Below, piece after piece: positions 31,466-44,590 of a stretch of 64,000 nucleotides of DNA; position 1 is the stretch's first letter; each line of letters opens with the position of its first letter. The stretch is from Rhizodiscina lignyota (lineage: Eukaryota; Ascomycota; Dothideomycetes; Aulographales; Rhizodiscinaceae), in NCBI GenBank assembly GCA_010015805.1, contig ML978126.1, positions 1,054,001 to 1,118,000 on the forward strand, given 5' to 3'. Under the pieces are notes generated by a model. That model was not told the DNA's origin. It saw only the letters and a program-made list of their open reading frames with translations, and ran no database searches. Made by a program: the position numbers and the translations under genes.

Positions 31466-33425
31466 ATGGCTCTACAAGAATTACTGAATTTGCTGCTTTC
31501 ATTTAGTCTTTTTCTCGATGGTGTGTCTGCTTCGGGACCATCACCTCGAGCGATCCAGCAGTCCACTTCCACTTTTGTATTTGCTGATCCTACGGTGTAT
31601 CTGCAGAACACAGTACGTTTCGAGATGCGGAAGATGTGTAGTAGCTAACTGGCGATCACCAGCCAAAATCAGCTCCCACCGATACTCCTGATCTGAAGAT
31701 TAATGATATGAATAGAGATGGTTCTCTCGACATTTTTGTTGGCTCAGCGCTCAGCAACAGACTAAAAGAGGCTAGCATCTACTGCGAACAACTGAACGAA
31801 TCATTGTGTTTGGAATCGGTTCTGGAAGCTGTCGATCCCGATACCCTTGACTTGGAGGTTCGTAGTTTGGTGCCCACGATCGGTCTCAGTACGCCCAAGG
31901 TCTCCCCGACTTCACCTGCGGCAAGCTTTTTTGTAGCAATTGTCGCCTTTTTTGCTTATCTTTGGCGGGCTGCATCCAAGGGCCACACCGACCCTCGTCT
32001 CGGGAATGCAGGCTATGTGCACCTAAAAGCATCGGACGTTTCGAAAATCCATGCCTGGCCAGCTACAGGAACCATAGCTTTTGCCACTGCTACCAAAGAT
32101 GCCTTCGCTATCAAGGTTTCTATGCCACCGGTACAACCCACAGCAACTCCAACAAACTGCGACAATCGCGCGGACTGCCCAAAAGACGAGAACAGGATAG
32201 ACTGCGACCAGTGCGACGGGTTCAATACGACTTGTAGACAGGTGAGGTCCACTGCACTCCTGCCATACTTCAGAGTTACTGAAGTCGCATGTTTAGGGGA
32301 AATGCAAGGGTTGCCCATGTACCTGGATATCCGACGCTATAAGAACTGAATATAACAAAACAGCCCTTGACAATGCTTATTTTTTGATGGCTCACTATTT
32401 GAGAGGTGATTTCGATCCTTCTGCAAAGACGGTTTGCCAGGGTGATCAGAAACTCAGTTTATCGAGGCAGCTATGGAACAAGTAAGAGTTCTGCACTCAG
32501 TGCTTATCAAAATCTTAACTCACATCACTTGGTAGTCTCACATCCGCTTTCTGTAACAAGCGGTCTCTGCAACACTCGTTTTCCCAGACATTATCGAGCA
32601 ACGATGTGAAAAATAAGAACTCGGACTGGAGCAAGTGGGACGATTGGAAATTTGTATTTCAGTGGAAATCTAGCGGTGCTGAATGCGGCGAATTGACTTG
32701 TCAAGACGTTTTCGCAGAATTTTTGATCGATAAAGACTGTAAGTCTCTAGGCTGCTACATTCTGGGCTCCGCGCCGGAACTGAAATGTATAGGCACCCCA
32801 GGCGAGAATATTCTCAATATTGGTGGCGAACGTGATACTTGGTGTGGCCAGTGAGTTATTCCCATGTATATTCACTCTCCGGTACCTGCTGACGGAAATA
32901 ATAAGGGGAGGCTTTCATATTTCCAGTCCAACAAAGTCCACGGCCCGTCCGACAAAGACGCATAGTACTGCGACAATGAGCCAGAAGAGCTGCAATCCTC
33001 CGGCTCCTACCTATACCAGTTGTACACAACCCATACCCACCGGAGACATTGGTCAGGCCGCACAATCATTTTGCGACGCTACCAATAACAGCACCATCAA
33101 TAAGATAATAATTACGAACCCTAGTGGCGAGAAGCCGAAGGCTGCGAATTATAAAGATTTCTTACATGATGGCTACGATTTCAGGTATCTGATGACTATG
33201 AGCTGGACAGCAAAGTGCACAAATACGGACATACAAGAATTCAGCGTGGATGACTGTACGCGCAAACTGCAGTCGGTTTGGTCGGACTGTTATAGTAAGT
33301 GTGCATCACTCATTACGCGCAGTCCTGACTGTGGTTACATAGGCGTCAACAAGGGAACGGGCGGACAAGAGATTGATGGCTGCGTAGCAATATCATTTAA
33401 ACCGATGAGTTGCGCCAAATCTTGA
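31466..33425 (+). CDS. Secreted cysteine-rich protein with two similar modules
   Basis: Five exons, 31466-31612, 31663-32241, 32297-32481, 32536-32850 and 32927-33425, sum to 1725 nt (574 residues) with every frame joining. Residues about 1-24 form a signal peptide. A hydrophobic segment, SFFVAIVAFFAYLW, lies near residue 130. A cysteine-rich segment reads DCDQC and then GKCKGCPC. Two similar C-terminal modules follow: one with SAFCNKRS, FVFQWKSS and CGELTC, the second with QSFCDATN, LMTMSWTA and DDCTRKLQ. A Thr/Pro/Lys-rich linker separates them. This layout resembles uncharacterised fungal secreted proteins, some attached to GH18 chitinases. The function is unknown. Confidence 0.72.
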
Positions 33426-34468
33426 CGTATGCATTAGCTTCCTGGCAAGCTGTGCGAAACAACAACATGTCGTGTTACATGCGAATTTCCAAATATTTTG
33501 TTAATGCTCACCTCTTCGTGGTCCAACGGTCCGAGAAAGTTTTTGGGCGTTGACGGCGCAATGGTTTATTTGTGTCTCTTCTCTCCAGCTTGCTCAGCCA
33601 ACTTTGACAGTCGTAACAGCAGTGATTTAGCAGTTAGTTAAAGAAAATGAATAGTATTATATCTCCTCCATTGGTGAGACTGAGCCTAGTAATCTTTATT
33701 GCCATGTGTTTAAAACCGAGCCGATTCTACCAGCCCAGGGAATAAATGTGGTAACACTCTTTTCCTTTTCTTACACTTCCTCACCAGACGCCATGACTTG
33801 CACTCTTCAATCTCAACTCCTTGTTTGGTTTAGCTATTCTACAAGCTCAATTCACAGCAGTAATATCCGTAGCACGCTATATAGACTCGACCTTTGTGCA
33901 GTACTTTCTCCGAAGCAACTCCGTGACAGCCGGGCTACAATAATGCATAGAAGAATTATGGAAGCCAAGATCTTCAAGAGCCCGGAGGGAGAACATGTAC
34001 TGGTAGATCAATCTCTATCCGAGCGCAGCCCGCCTAACTTGCACCCGACTTGTCTGGCGGTTTCTCGGATACTTTACATCATTACTCCGAAAATACTTCC
34101 GCTTTAGATCTGGTCTCACACCAACCGGAATCTCCGGTTCCTTTACCCTTTTAAGTAAATGACCCAGTCCCTCCCCAAATCTTGGTAAGCTCCATCTGCA
34201 GGCCTGGAAACACTGCGTGATGTATATGCTATCATACTGCATTGCTCGGAGCCACGAGTTTAACCATAACTGCTTCGGGAATGATGCATGCCCCGCGGTT
34301 GCTAATGCATTTAAATCAAGTACAATCCCCCTGGTGGATTCACTTTGTTGCAAGTTACTATTTCTGTATATTCACAAAGGATAAGCTTCTCTGTACATCA
34401 GTCCTTCCAATACAGAGACTTCTACTCTTTTGACGCTTTGATCCTGCTCGCAAGCTCTAATATTCAGG
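33426..34468. other. Intergenic region, no gene recognised
   Basis: A 1.0-kb gap between two plus-strand genes. It is moderately AT-rich, and no supported coding sequence or RNA gene was seen. Confidence 0.5.
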
Positions 34469-35455
34469 ATGGCTGCTCCAATGCTTTACTTCCTTGACAT
34501 CGGTTGGGCGGCCGACCCCAAGATCATCATACCGCATGGCCGCATCCTCAAAGGCACGGCCGATCAAGCACCTCTCGTGACTCTTGTGGGTGGTGAAGAT
34601 GCCCCGGACGGTATCGACGTCTGCCACGCTAACCAACGCCTCTACTGGACTTGTATGGGGATTCCCGACCAAAACGACGGCGCCGTGCGGTCATGTAGAC
34701 TCGATGGCACAGACATTCAATACGTAGTACCTCGCGGCGCTGTTCACACACCCAAGCAGATATTTATTAATGAGAGCGGACCGAAACCAATGCTGTATTT
34801 CTGTGATCGCGAGGGCATGCGTGTGTGGCGCTGCTACGTCGACGGAGACAACTTGGAGATTCTCTACCAGGCAGGCGACCAGAGCAATCCCGCGGACGTA
34901 ATGGACAAGCGACACCACTGCGTTGGTGTTGGTGTCGCACCAAAGCAGGGTAAGGTCTATTTTACGCTCAAAGGTCCCAGCAAAGGCAAGCTCGGCCGGT
35001 TGATGAGGATCAGCATGACCATGCCGGAAGGCTGCACACCTACAACTAGGTCTGATGTCGAATGCATCTTTGACCATCTACCCGAACCGATCGACATCGA
35101 TATTGATGAGGCCGGCGGTTGGCTTTATTGGAGTGACCGAGGCGAGCTTCCACTGGGCAACAGCGTGAACCGCATTCGGCTATCCAAGATCGACGAGCTG
35201 TTGGCGTCTGGCATGGAACCCTCTCGCAGAGCTGGCCCGGGTGTTTACCAGATCCTAGCGCGGAATCTTCACGAGGCTGTGGGAGTTAAGCTCGATGTTG
35301 TGGATAGACATGTTTATACGACGGACTTGGGTGGTGCTGTATATCGCTTTGATATCGACCATGGCGAGCATGAGGAGAAGACGGGTACCTGCCGCATTTA
35401 TGATCGCCAGGGAGATGGGGCTTTCACTGGAATTGCTCTTTGGCGCCCGTCATGA
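34469..35455 (+). CDS. YWTD-type six-bladed beta-propeller protein
   Basis: A single exon encodes 328 residues with no signal peptide. Repeats of a beta-propeller type are visible: NQRLYWTCMG, KPMLYFCDREG, QGKVYFTLKG, GGWLYWSDRG and DRHVYTTDLGG, spaced about 45-60 residues apart. These match the YWTD/low-density-lipoprotein receptor class B style seen in soluble fungal propellers. It may be a lactonase-like or binding protein; no catalytic residue is evident. Whether it belongs to any pathway here cannot be told. Confidence 0.75.
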   Translation: MAAPMLYFLDIGWAADPKIIIPHGRILKGTADQAPLVTLVGGEDAPDGIDVCHANQRLYWTCMGIPDQNDGAVRSCRLDGTDIQYVVPRGAVHTPKQIFINESGPKPMLYFCDREGMRVWRCYVDGDNLEILYQAGDQSNPADVMDKRHHCVGVGVAPKQGKVYFTLKGPSKGKLGRLMRISMTMPEGCTPTTRSDVECIFDHLPEPIDIDIDEAGGWLYWSDRGELPLGNSVNRIRLSKIDELLASGMEPSRRAGPGVYQILARNLHEAVGVKLDVVDRHVYTTDLGGAVYRFDIDHGEHEEKTGTCRIYDRQGDGAFTGIALWRPS

Positions 35456-36351
35456 TTTTTCAACCCATCCAGGCGTGATCCGAGGGATGAGCGAGAGTGA
35501 GCGTGAGTGATGGAGTATGCTTTGACTGGGCTCGAAAATATCGTAATGCGTTCGCGTAATTTGTAGGAGACAACCTGAATTACCAATGCCTTTATCAGAA
35601 TCTCATTCACGAAACTCTACAACTCACGAAATTGCTCGAACGTTTCCCAAAAGCACTGGCAACTGGTTCCGATCCAAGACGCGACGTTCTCGTACGATAC
35701 ACGCATCCGGCAATACGTTCTTCCGTGCTTCCAAGTGGACCTCGGCTCGGAAGCCGTGTCACGTGAGCACGAGTTCCATGTCGAAACGTTCTGTTGAAAT
35801 CGAGGAGCAACAAATTTTGCTTCCTAATGACTGCACTTCTTTCAGCTAGTGACACTGCACAAATGGAGCATGGTTGGGAGCTGTTTAGCATGGGTTGGTT
35901 TCTGCGTTAGAGGAAGTACTTCACTGAACGGCTCAGTCTCCAACCTCCGCGAAGTCATATTAGCCGTGGTGTCAATATGAACCTAGCCCACGTTTCACCC
36001 ACACTCCTTATCGAACCTGAGTCTGTTCAAAACAGAAACTGATGTTGTCGTGTTCTCCTCCTCATCCGTTCTGGAATAGGTTTAGCGGTGTCCACATAGG
36101 GATGCGATATCAGGGGGTAAAGGGAGGGGCCGTGGTGGCGTGGGGGAAGCGAGCTGCAAGCACGCGAGTCTCCGCATGAGGCTCTTCTCGAGTTATTCAG
36201 CTATAAGCGGAGCTCGGACAGCCGGCGAGAGGCCTTTTTGAATACCCTTCCTGCTTTACTCCGCGTTTCAAGCTGCTCCCGCTCAATATCAACCCCATTG
36301 CCAGCAGGCTATTAGGCCCAATTGCGACAGACTTGCGCTAATGATTAATCC
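35456..36351. other. Intergenic region, no gene recognised
   Basis: A 0.9-kb gap upstream of a HET-domain gene. A G-rich segment (about 36110-36150) is visible, but no supported coding sequence. Confidence 0.5.
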
Positions 36352-38325
36352 ATGCGGCTTCTTCACACGGAAACCCTCAAATTCAAGGAATTTCCAAGCG
36401 TACTTCCACCCTATGCTATCCTATCCCACACGTGGCAAACGGATGAAGTTCTGTACGAAGACATATTGAGTAACAATGCCGCGAAAAAGCCGGGAGGCTT
36501 TTTAAAGGTTCAGAAATGCTGCGCCGTAGCGGCCAGCGAAGGATTCCGGTATATTTGGATCGATACGTGCTGCATCGATAAGAATTCGAGCCAGGAGCTT
36601 TCGGAGGCCATCAATTCCATGTGGAAGTGGTATCAGCAATCGACGGTTTGCTATGCCTATCTGTCAGACGTGTCGGCGAAGGGAGATCCAACTCGACGCC
36701 TCTGGATCTATCCTCCAGTCCCGAGGAAGCATCCGGGAGCACCATCAAGATGGTTTTCCAGAGGCTGGACTCTCCAAGAACTGATCGCACCTCCGAGGGT
36801 AAGTATGCTGATAAGAGCACATTATTGTCTCGAATAATGAATCTAATCAGCCAAACAGGTGATTTTTTACGCAGAAAACTGGAAACTGATTGGCGATCGG
36901 ATGTCTCTGAAAGAGGAGATAGTTGAGATCACAAATATCGAACCAGAAATCTTGGAAGGGAATATGATGTACCTCTCCTCTTTGAGTGTTGCCGAGCGCA
37001 TGTCCTGGGCGTCGAAACGCGAGGTGACTCGTGAAGAGGATATTGCGTACTGTCTCCTGGGCCTCTTCGATGTCAACATGCCCTTGCTTTACGGTGAAGG
37101 AGGAGTCAAAGCCTTCATTCGTTTGCAAGAGATGATCATCGAGAACTCTCGGGATCTATCTGTTCTCGCTTGGACACCGGATTTATATGTCGGCCTAAAT
37201 GAGTCGCTCGGGATTTTGGCTCATCATCCGCGGGACTTTCATGGCGGTGCTGCTATTGACTCGGCAGTGAGCAGTCTAGATGAACCTATCAGCAGTACTG
37301 GTATGGGTCTGAGAGTTCAACTTCCTCTTGTTCAATTACAGTCGGCGCTTCCAACCCTCCCCTTTCTGCTTTACGGTCGTGAGGAAGTGCCGATAGGAAC
37401 GGGTCTCCTACCAGGAGAACTCGAGACACGGAGCGATTTCGAATTCTTCAATGCTAAAGATGCAGATAAAAGCCAATACCCCGATCATCTATATGCAGTA
37501 TTGAACTGCCACAAACGATTCCACTTCTGCGGCCCCATCTGCATACCGGTTCACTACAACAGCAGCCATGGCTTCTGGCTTCGCCGAAATTCACCTCCGG
37601 TCATTCTGGACTTCACAAAGATAATGTTTCCGGCCGTGGACTACTCTGCATTCTATCTTTCAAAGGTCCCACCAGCTGATCGGCTGGACAATGGAGTCGT
37701 GACAATCTGGGTGAAAACGTCTTGGATGATAAGGTGGCAGACACGCTCACGTTCAGAAGTGCGTATCACCGTTCAGGGCCACCCGACCGAGTTCTGGAAC
37801 AAGACCACTCAGGTACTCGAGCTGCCCAGAAAGGCGGGGCGAGTCATTCGGGGAACCTTTACCATCAGCTATGAGATATCTAACCAGAGTAAGGGGGACG
37901 AGGACTACGAATCAGACCCAATATTCAGAAGACCATCCGGATGGGCTTTTGATATTACCTTCGAAGCTTTAGAGGGTCCCAAACGCGCATCATCCGCACC
38001 CGAACTAGGTGGTGCAGCGGCTGATTATTTTCAGTCATTTGCGCAGCCGAGAAGATCAACGGATGAGGGCTGGAAACTTGCGATTAAACCTGTCGGCAAA
38101 CCAGCCCTAGTTGATGGGCCGATTGATGAGTATGAGAGACTTGGAGGAGCCGTCGGACGGGATCCAAAAGTACAACTTCGCCAACCATGGGGTAATATCT
38201 CGGCGTCTATTCGGCCAGAGACGGTAATGGGAAAACTTGTTCATATTGTGGATATATCGCGCAACGATCTGGGGCTTGAAGCTATCTTATGGAATGGGTT
38301 CGTGAACTGGATCAATGATAGCTGA
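36352..38325 (+). CDS. HET-domain protein (heterokaryon incompatibility type)
   Basis: Two exons, 36352-36798 and 36859-38325, encode 637 residues; the splice joins APPR to VIFYAENW. The N-terminal HET domain shows YAILSHTWQTDEVLYED, FRYIWIDTCCIDKNSS, SEAINSMWKWYQQS and RGWTLQELIAPP, followed by EDIAYCLLGLFDVNMPLLYGE. The C-terminal half (about residues 250-637) has no motif I know. HET-domain proteins often trigger cell death in non-self recognition; this one looks intact, but its partner is unknown. Confidence 0.92.
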
Positions 38326-38684
38326 GTTGACATGCTCAGAACTGGAGTCCGGCAAACCTCGACTTGGAATCAGATTGCTCAGTAAGTCATTGTACAGTTT
38401 GTACGAACACGAGTCACGGCCATATACAGTCATAATCTTCTTGTGCGTAGTTTTTAATGTACCCAAATACTTGGCTTTCGCATTTCATCTCTCGGCCATC
38501 CATGGCCCAGTATTGTACAATGCATATCAACAGCACCATCCCAACTCCCGCCTTTTCCCATTCCAATGACCTGCCATTACTTGAAACGCCATCTTGTGTG
38601 TGCTTTCCGATTCCTGTAGATCATGCCGCATCCCTCATCGAAGCACATAATACCCACTCAAGATCTTCAACAACGAGACCCATA
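38326..38684. other. Convergent intergenic region
   Basis: A 359-bp gap between the convergent HET and chitin synthase genes, presumably holding both 3' ends. No gene is seen. Confidence 0.55.
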
Positions 38685-41600
38685 TCACTTTCCAATCGAG
38701 CTTCCACCCCAGCTGCTCGGATTCAGCACACTCATCTTGTTACTGAACCAACTCCCACGACTGATTCCACTACTTCCAGTTCTACGTCCGCCAACACCGG
38801 GAACCCAACCGAACCATTTCGCTCCCCTGCCTCCACCGAGGCCAGTTGAGACGGAGCCTCCGCGCGAGCTGCCGCCGTCCATCTTGTTCCTGAATCGCAA
38901 TTTGCCCTCGGCGATAGCGTGGACAAAGTTGATGACCAAGAACGCGGTACTGCCAACACTCCTAAACAGCGCGACAGCCGCGACAGACCACAGAAGAAGC
39001 TTGAGGTAAAAGTTGTTCGCAACATGCGTATTCGAGTACGTTTCCGACACCGACATGGCGAGAATGGCGTTTGCGACCATCCACACTATGACCATGTACG
39101 TGCGCACCGCGCGATAGTAGTCCTCCTGCATCTGCGACTCGCTGGGGCCGGCAGTCGGCACATCGATGCGATCACGCAAATTGCGCAGCGCCTCGTCATA
39201 GCCAGAATCAATGTCGAGCTGCTCGCTCGGCATTTCCAGCTCCACGACTCCGCCTTTGCCAGTCGCTTTGCCCAAGTCGGTCCTGAGTACGTTATCGCCT
39301 TTCGTGCCCCAGCTGACGTCGTGCGCATTGCAGAACGCGTACACCTGCAGGGTGCAGATGTAGCTAGGAAGCAGTGCGAAATATTGGGCCGAGCTGGTGA
39401 ACATGTGCCACGGGTCCAGGTACAGGAAGCTCATGAGGAAGTAAAGACCAACTGTGCTGCACGTGCTCACGATGAGATTAGTGAAGACGTTGTTGCCGAT
39501 TTTCAACTGTGCTTTCGGATCCTCGAGCTGTTTGGCAACAATATAGATCGACGAGAAGACAGTGTAGGCCATAATGATACCGTAGAGGACCATAGATGTG
39601 AGGAACATTTTCTTCGCGCCTTGAGGTCGATTACCCATCGAGAGAATGAACTGCGTGCAAATGATGAGGACACAGGCATAGCGGAGGATGATGAAAAAGA
39701 TATTCCCGAGGCCATGGCCGAAAGGATCCAGTTTCGGGTCTGCGAGGGACCCAGCGATAAAGTAGAAGGTCAGGTAAAAGTTTGCCAGAGAGAAGTATGT
39801 GAACAGCAAGCTCACGAATTGGTAGACGAATTCGATGTGAAGCAAGATCTTGCGCCAGAGGGTGTGATCTGTCGTCCAGATCTGGCGGAAATGGAGTAGT
39901 GAGTACACAGCTGCGAAGAAAGCTCCATTTAGCCAACGTCGCCGCTGGGAAATGAATTCTGGCACAGCGTCTACAAAAAATGTTAGTGCTAATTGATACA
40001 CAAAAGTGAATAGCTCCTTGGCTCTTACCTGGTACATCAGTCTCGCCTGTCGCAGCCTTGACATACTTCAACACCCATCTCTCGCTCCTCTTCGCCACGA
40101 GCTCCCAGCACAAAATTCTGTCCTCTGCCAAATACATATTGGCAGTGAACACGTCGGCGTCTTGGCCATGCAATGTTTCGCCCTTGAAATACTGGCTCAA
40201 GGGTCCATGGCCGGTATGATCATTTTGAAGGGCATGATATCTGTATGCAGATAATGCACCTGGAAGCACAGTAATATATCCAAACACAGATTCCAATGGC
40301 TTGTCGAGGATATTGGACATCTTGTACTCGAAGTTCTGACTCGCGACAAGCGGATTTAGCAGGCCCAGGAAGCCTTTGCCTTTACCTGCTTTGATTTCGC
40401 CAGCTGCACCTGCGACGTTGGAATCCGTATCGAATGCTTTCCAGAGATGATACAGAGATGTGTTGCCAGGCTTTGTGCCCACATCAAGCAGAATGCAGAC
40501 ATTAGGGTTCAAAGCGCGGCCAAAGGCATTGAAAAACCAGCGATGAGAGTTGAGTTTCTTCTGATTCTGCTCCTTGAGGCAGAAAATAACTTGGCAGGGT
40601 ACGATGCCCTTCTCTGCGCCTTTGAATTTGAGGTCCGAGTCCAGAGAAACTTGAGTGGTGTATTCGTAGACGTGTGCATGGACTTCGTTGTTGTTGACCA
40701 TATTCTTCGCAATGCCATCCTGATACACACCTAGCGCTGCTAATGCATCCAGAGTCCGCGGGTGGACTTTCGAGCGACCGTCAGAGATGATACAGACGAC
40801 TATCTTCTGCCAGCCATCCTTTCCCCACGTACGCGATTTCGTTCGTGAACAGAAATGCATGATGTTACGCATAACGCCATGCATGGTCCGAGCAAAGCCG
40901 ATCTCATCTTCGTTGTACATCGTGATGCAGATGAATAGCTCCGTCTCCCGCTCCGTGGCGCCAAGGTTCTGGCGTAGTTTGTATCCACGCTCAACGAAGT
41001 CATCTGGGTCGCATGTCACGGCAGTATAGCGCATATGGGTAAATTCGATCGAGTCGCGGCGTGGTAGGAAGGAGAGCAATGTCGTTGGGATTTTGCATTC
41101 CAAGATAAGTTCGCCATTGGTCAGTCGCACTTCTCTCTTCACCATTTGTGCTTTGCGAGCACCACGTCGCTCTTGCTTGCCAGTTGGCGCCGGGCCCAAA
41201 TGTTCCACTTTTTCGTCGTAATCCTCAGTGAACGTATCGTCGCTCATGTATGACTCACGATTGTGGAGCCCTGGCCGACTCTCCTCAGACCCTACTCCAA
41301 AGACATCATCATCATCATCATCACCTTCATGCTCATTGATGGGGATGCTCGATAAATCGCCCGTTTCCTGCTGCGAATCTCGTGATACCGGCCGCCCTCC
41401 AGCGAAGAGCGGCGCAGGTGGCAGCGGTCGTTTCGGGCTTCGACTGTACTGCGAGGACGGTGTACCTGGTCGAGGACTACCATTTATGTCTGCCGGCTCA
41501 TATGATACGGTGGATGCGGGCGGTCTTGACCAGTCTGTTGACACTCGAGAAGGAGTCCAAGGTCGACTTGGAGAGCCGCGAGATGGACTGTTGTATGACA

Positions 41601-42207
41601 TATATGATGGCGCATCTGGAGGAGGGATACTCGGAGCTTCCTCGACGACGGATGGGGCGCGATTGAGCGGGAGCGAGGTTGTGGAGGAATGATAGGATCT
41701 GAAGCTAGGGGAATTTCTGTTTATGTTGTCTCGTAAGTGGGTGTACGCAGGGGATGGAGACAAAGGTCGTTGAGGAGCTGAAGAAACACTCTTCCGAGAA
41801 ATATTATGAAATCTTGTCTTTTTGGGCATGGACTTCTTTGGCGGATGACTGGGGTTGTTTGAGAGAAATGCTGTCGCCTCATCGAGCAAATCGCCAATTG
41901 CATCTGCTGTGTCTCGGTGCGTGCCCGTCGGACGTTGACCAATGAAGCCTGTTGCCCAATTGTTGACGCCCGAGCGACGTCGAGTGGAATGCGATCTTGA
42001 AGACCCTGAAGAGCTATGTGCCTCAATAGAAGAACTTGGTGTTACTAACGGTCTATATCCACCCTCGTCGACTGATGTCAACAAGCGCATGGTAGCCCCA
42101 TTGTGAGGCATGCTTGTAGGCGTCGACTCATCTTCCGAGCCCGCAGAGTATGCTGGAGGACCAGAATAATTCGGCGGGCCTCGAAAGGGACTTCCTGATC
42201 GACTCAT
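38685..42207 (-). CDS. Chitin synthase, class I/II type
   Basis: Plasma-membrane glycosyltransferase that extrudes chitin from UDP-GlcNAc. Two exons, 42207-40029 and 39970-38685, encode 1154 residues; the splice restores TDVPDAVPEF. A long, Ser/Pro-rich disordered N-terminus (about 350 residues, with a six-Asp run) precedes the catalytic core. Core motifs include [39 protein letters not shown] and [12 protein letters not shown], followed by a multi-helix membrane region. The product-channel pattern and conserved loops fit classes I-III, closest by eye to ChsA/ChsC (classes II and I). The N-terminus is longer than in many relatives. The C-terminus ends with a Gly/Ser-rich tail. Confidence 0.93.
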
Positions 42208-43016
42208 GGACTCGCGTATTTCTCGACGGAATGGTATGAGGAATGCGGGGGGGTGGGTGAAGAGGAATCGAGATGCGTTAGTCGCTGCACATGCTAGTAT
42301 TCGAGCAGAAACGATGGTGAGGTAATGAAAGATCGTAGTGCGGTTGATAGAGGGGTCTAGAGAGAGTTTTTGCGTGAATTGATGTCAAGACGGTCTTTTG
42401 CGTGAGACCGTTTACTTGACCTTGATGCGGACCATGACGGGAAGTTTGCCAAGAAGCGTTGCGATGGGCAACCGGAACAAGCTTCCCTCTCCGCCCCGCT
42501 CCCGATACTAAATAAAGAGTCTCATCGATTGGAAGACGAAAAGAAGAGACGCAAACTCTCGGAAACCTCTTGCATGAATTGCGCTTGAATCGTTCGATGA
42601 AGAAGACGGGAAAAAAATTCAAGAACTCTTTGGAGGTTACCTTCCGAGAATGCAACCGTGTGTCCAACTGATCCACCTACCGGCAAGTTCTAAGCCTGCC
42701 ATACTTGTAGGCAGTCCTTTCTCTCGAGGTACATTCAAATGCGTCCAGAAATAATTGGTTTCAACGGTGATTATGATGGATGAGCTCTGATGAGTGGATG
42801 TGCAAAAGGGATGGGCGAAATGTAGAGCTTGGTGGGGCTGCACATGGCATTCAATAGCGGCACGCTAAGATTGATTACATAAATAACGCCTCCACCCAAA
42901 TCTGGCCTCAACTTTGTTCCGCTCATCGCCCGAGTCGATCGATATCTATCTACTCCCTACCATCAATCTCATCCCCGCGCAGTGGTTGACTCTCTCGCGA
43001 CTTGCCTCTAGCAGTC
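42208..43016. promoter_or_regulatory. Divergent promoter of chitin synthase and GLO3
   Basis: An 809-bp gap between the head-to-head chitin synthase and ArfGAP genes. It should hold both promoters and 5' UTRs. Pyrimidine-rich stretches occur on the strand sense to the chitin synthase. No other gene was supported. Confidence 0.6.
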
Positions 43017-44590
43017 ATGGCACTTGCTACGAAAAACCAGTCGCAGAGCATCTTCGCGAAGCTCAAGACCAAGCCCGCCAACAAAGTACGCGCCCCACAC
43101 CGCACTCTCCCCTGACTTCCTGAGCTGATGTGTGCCAGATATGCTTCGACTGCGGTACTAAGAATCCAACATGGACCTCAGTGCCATTCGGTATATACCT
43201 TTGCCTCGATTGCTCGGCGAACCACCGTAACCTGGGAGTGCACATATCCTTTGTGCGCTCCACCAACCTCGATAGTACGCGAATTTCTCGGCAAGGATTT
43301 TGAGATACATTTGCTGACAAGACAATCGCAGCGTGGCAATGGGACCAACTGAGGGTCATGAAAGTTGGCGGCAATGAGTCTGCGACAAAATTCTTCCAAA
43401 GGAACGGCGGTTCCGCTGCGCTCGCGTCGAAAGACCCGAAGACGAAGTATACTTCAAACGCCGCGACAAAATATAAGGAGGAGTTATCTCGAAGAGCTGC
43501 TGCAGATGCTAGGCAGTACCCCGAAGAAGTTGTTATCACAGATATTCCAGAGTCGGCAGTGGACTCGTCAGGTGGCACGAACACTCCTGCAGCGGAAGGC
43601 GAAGACGACTTCTTCTCGTCTTGGGACAAGCCTACCATCAAGCGCCCTTCCAACCCGCCTTCACGTACCGGCACACCATCTCAGGCTTCTCGAACAGGCT
43701 CACCCTTCCTCAAGCCAGGCGAACAGAACGGCAACGGAATCAACAGACCAAAATCGCCCCTTGCTTCATCCGAGACCGCCACCCCGCCCACTGCGACACG
43801 CACAACCTCCTCCTCTGCCATCCGAAAGACCGCTGCCGCTGCCGGTGGTGCGAAGAAACCAAACATCCTCGGCGCGAAGAAGAAGGGTCTTGGTGCAAAG
43901 AAAGTGGATGCTTCCGCTCTCGACTTCGACGAAGCCGAGAAGAAGGCCAAAGAAGAGGCTGAGCGCATCGAAAAGTTAGGCTACAATCCCGATGAAGAAG
44001 CCGCCGAAGCAAACTCAGCGGCAACGCCGTCTACCACCGAAAGCAAGATTTTCTCCCCAACACCAGTGTCTCCACGCGCCTCAGTGTCGGCTCAGAAAGG
44101 CCGCGAAAGGAGTAACTCAGAGATGGAGCGCTTGGGCATGGGTGTAGCGCGCCTTGGATTTGGACAGGTGGGAGGAGCCAAGCCTGCGCAGAAGCCTGCC
44201 GCTAAAGCAATGGGCTTTGGTTCTACAACCCGCTCGCCACCAGTCGAGGATGACTCGGAACGCTTTGCGCGTCAAAAGTTCGGCATGCAGAAAGGCATCT
44301 CGTCTGATGAGTTCTTCGGACGCGGCAACTTTGACTCCAATGCTCAGTCTGAGGCGAAGACGCGTCTGCAAGGCTTCGAAGGGGCAACCAGCATTTCATC
44401 GAATGCTTACTTTGGACGGCCTGAGGATGATGTTCCGGAAGGAGACCTTGGTGACTTGGAGGGAGCTGCGCGCGATTTCGTAAGGCGGTTCGGGCTGACC
44501 GCTGGGGATGACTTGGAGAACATCATGGGCTTGGTTGGTGAAGGAGGGCGGAAGCTGCAGGGTGCGATTAGAAGCTATCTGAACAGCTGA
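43017..44590 (+). CDS. GLO3: ArfGAP protein of the GLO3/ArfGAP2-3 family
   Basis: GTPase-activating protein for Arf1 in COPI retrograde Golgi-ER transport. Three exons, 43017-43085, 43139-43274 and 43332-44590, encode 487 residues. The zinc finger reads [11 protein letters not shown] and then [16 protein letters not shown], followed by [15 protein letters not shown] across the second splice. Downstream are a Ser/Pro/Ala/Lys-rich central region and the repeated [10 protein letters not shown] and [10 protein letters not shown] motifs that match the Glo3 signature. Family identification is firm; the symbol follows yeast. Confidence 0.93.

Noticed and set aside
31708-33425. Two or three separate small secreted-protein genes
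   Set aside because: Splice sites at 32241/32297, 32481/32536 and 32850/32927 join all pieces in one continuous 574-residue frame.
38919-39899. 326-codon open frame on the plus strand
   Set aside because: It lies wholly antisense to the chitin synthase core, has no domain and follows from codon bias of the real gene.
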